Of a DNA stretch of 6,023 nucleotides, positions 5,059-6,023 are shown in pieces (within the stretch, counting starts at the first letter, position 1; each line of letters begins with the position of its first letter). The position numbers and the translations under genes were made by a program. This DNA is from Chloroflexota bacterium. Its GTDB lineage: Bacteria > Chloroflexota > Dehalococcoidia > GIF9 > UBA5629. The notes under the pieces are model-generated. The model searched no databases. It was given only the letters and a program-made list of their open reading frames with translations, and had not been told where the DNA came from. The DNA is taken from NCBI GenBank assembly GCA_026389635.1, contig JAPLHM010000153.1:1-6023 (forward strand), in the 5' to 3' direction.

Positions 5059-6023
5059 ATGGCCAAAAAATTAACAAAGTATATTCTCCCTGAAAAGGAC
5101 ATGCCGACTTCCTGGTACAACATACTGCCCGATTTGCCCGAACCCATGCCCCCTATGCTTCATCCGCAGACGCATGAGCCTACAATCCTGCCTCCTCCCC
5201 TCTTCCCGACTGCCCTGAATGACCAGGAGTTCAGCAAGGAACATACCATCGAAATCCCCGACGAAGTATTAGACGTTTACAAGATGTACCGTCCATCGCC
5301 GCTTATCCGCGCCTACAGGCTGGAGAAGGCGCTGGGCACACCGGCCCAGATATTCTACAAGTATGAAGGTGTCAGCGCTGCAGGAAGCCACAAACTGAAT
5401 ACTGCCATCGCGCAGGCCTACTACAACAAAAAGGCCGGCATCAAGCGCATTGCCACTGAAACCGGTGCAGGACAATGGGGAAGTGCTCTTGCCTTAGCCT
5501 GCCAGTACATGGAGATGGAATGCAAAGTATACATGGTGAAGGTCAGCTATAACCAGAAACCGTACCGCCGCATCATGATGGAGACCTGGGGCGCCAAGGT
5601 CGTAGCCAGCCCCAGCACCGATACAAATTTCGGCAAACAGATGCTGGCTGAAGATCCCGACTGCCCCGGTAGCCTGGGCATCGCCATCAGCGAAGCCTGC
5701 GAAGATGCCTTCGGCCGTGACGATACCTGCTACTCGCTGGGCAGCGTGCTCAACCACGTTATCCTCCACCAGTCCATCATCGGACTCGAGACCAAGAAGC
5801 AGCTCGAAATGGCAGACGTCGAAGCGGACATCATCATCGGCTGCGTGGGCGGCGGCAGCAATTTCGGCGGATTGGCCGTCCCATTCGTAAAGGACAAGAT
5901 GAAGGGCAAGAAAATAGAGATCATTGCTGTCGAGCCCACGGCTTGCCCCACTATGACCAAGGGACCACTGGCCTGGGACCTGGGCGATGTAGCCGGCATG
6001 GCCCCCATCGTCATGATGTACAC
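5059..6023 (+). CDS. trpB: TrpB2-type tryptophan synthase beta chain, 3' partial
   Basis: PLP enzyme condensing indole with L-serine to give tryptophan in the cytoplasm. The ATG at 5059 follows GAGG (5048-5051) by seven bases, and the frame stays open to the window end: 321 full codons of an expected roughly 450. The N-terminus (WYNILPDLPEPMPPMLHP, 19-36) is typical of the TrpB2 subfamily rather than classical TrpB1. The PLP Schiff-base lysine is K112 in GSHKLNTA; ETGAGQWG at 134-141 carries the catalytic-region glutamate E134; and GGGSN at 264-268 is the PLP phosphate-binding loop. The upstream Trp-specific T-box independently supports a tryptophan role. TrpB2 often functions without a tightly bound TrpA and has been proposed to salvage indole; whether trpA follows cannot be seen. 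No internal damage is visible. Confidence 0.94.
   Translation, partial: MAKKLTKYILPEKDMPTSWYNILPDLPEPMPPMLHPQTHEPTILPPPLFPTALNDQEFSKEHTIEIPDEVLDVYKMYRPSPLIRAYRLEKALGTPAQIFYKYEGVSAAGSHKLNTAIAQAYYNKKAGIKRIATETGAGQWGSALALACQYMEMECKVYMVKVSYNQKPYRRIMMETWGAKVVASPSTDTNFGKQMLAEDPDCPGSLGIAISEACEDAFGRDDTCYSLGSVLNHVILHQSIIGLETKKQLEMADVEADIIIGCVGGGSNFGGLAVPFVKDKMKGKKIEIIAVEPTACPTMTKGPLAWDLGDVAGMAPIVMMY

Overview
The window reads as chromosome from an anaerobic, moderately GC-rich bacterium, with two transcription units on the + strand separated by about 630 bases of non-coding DNA. Reduced-ferredoxin/NAD(P)H chemistry, a T-box riboswitch and GC-rich dispersed hairpin repeats would fit a Chloroflexota (Dehalococcoidia/Anaerolineae-like) or clostridial lineage. 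That placement is inference; no phylogenetic marker is present.

Bases 1-4423 hold a tightly packed redox operon of three genes with 12-nt gaps. The first is the 3' part of a large iron-sulfur flavoprotein. It has a NuoG/HydA-like N-terminal cluster domain fused to a glutamate-synthase-small-subunit (NfnB-like) flavin domain, the layout described for StnC of the Sporomusa-type transhydrogenase. The second and third are complete NfnA and NfnB, the two subunits of electron-bifurcating NADH-dependent ferredoxin:NADP+ oxidoreductase. The operon therefore pairs a classical Nfn enzyme with a second, larger NfnB-type protein, and both would move electrons between ferredoxin, NADH and NADPH.

Bases 4424-4620 carry no credible gene. 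They hold a cluster of nested hairpin repeats (4428-4492) and an 88-bp element with imperfect terminal inverted repeats (4507-4594).

Bases 4625-5058 are a regulatory leader: a strong sigma-70-type promoter (TTGACA, 18 bp, TATCAT), then a complete tRNA-sensing T-box with a UGG (Trp) specifier, an antiterminator with a UGGC bulge, and a competing intrinsic terminator. Between the terminator and the next gene is a possible 14-codon ORF with a strong ribosome binding site and one Trp codon.

Bases 5059-6023 are the 5' part of a TrpB2-type tryptophan synthase beta chain, which runs off the window. Promoter, specifier codon, predicted tRNA discriminator pairing and gene product all point to induction when charged tRNA-Trp is scarce.
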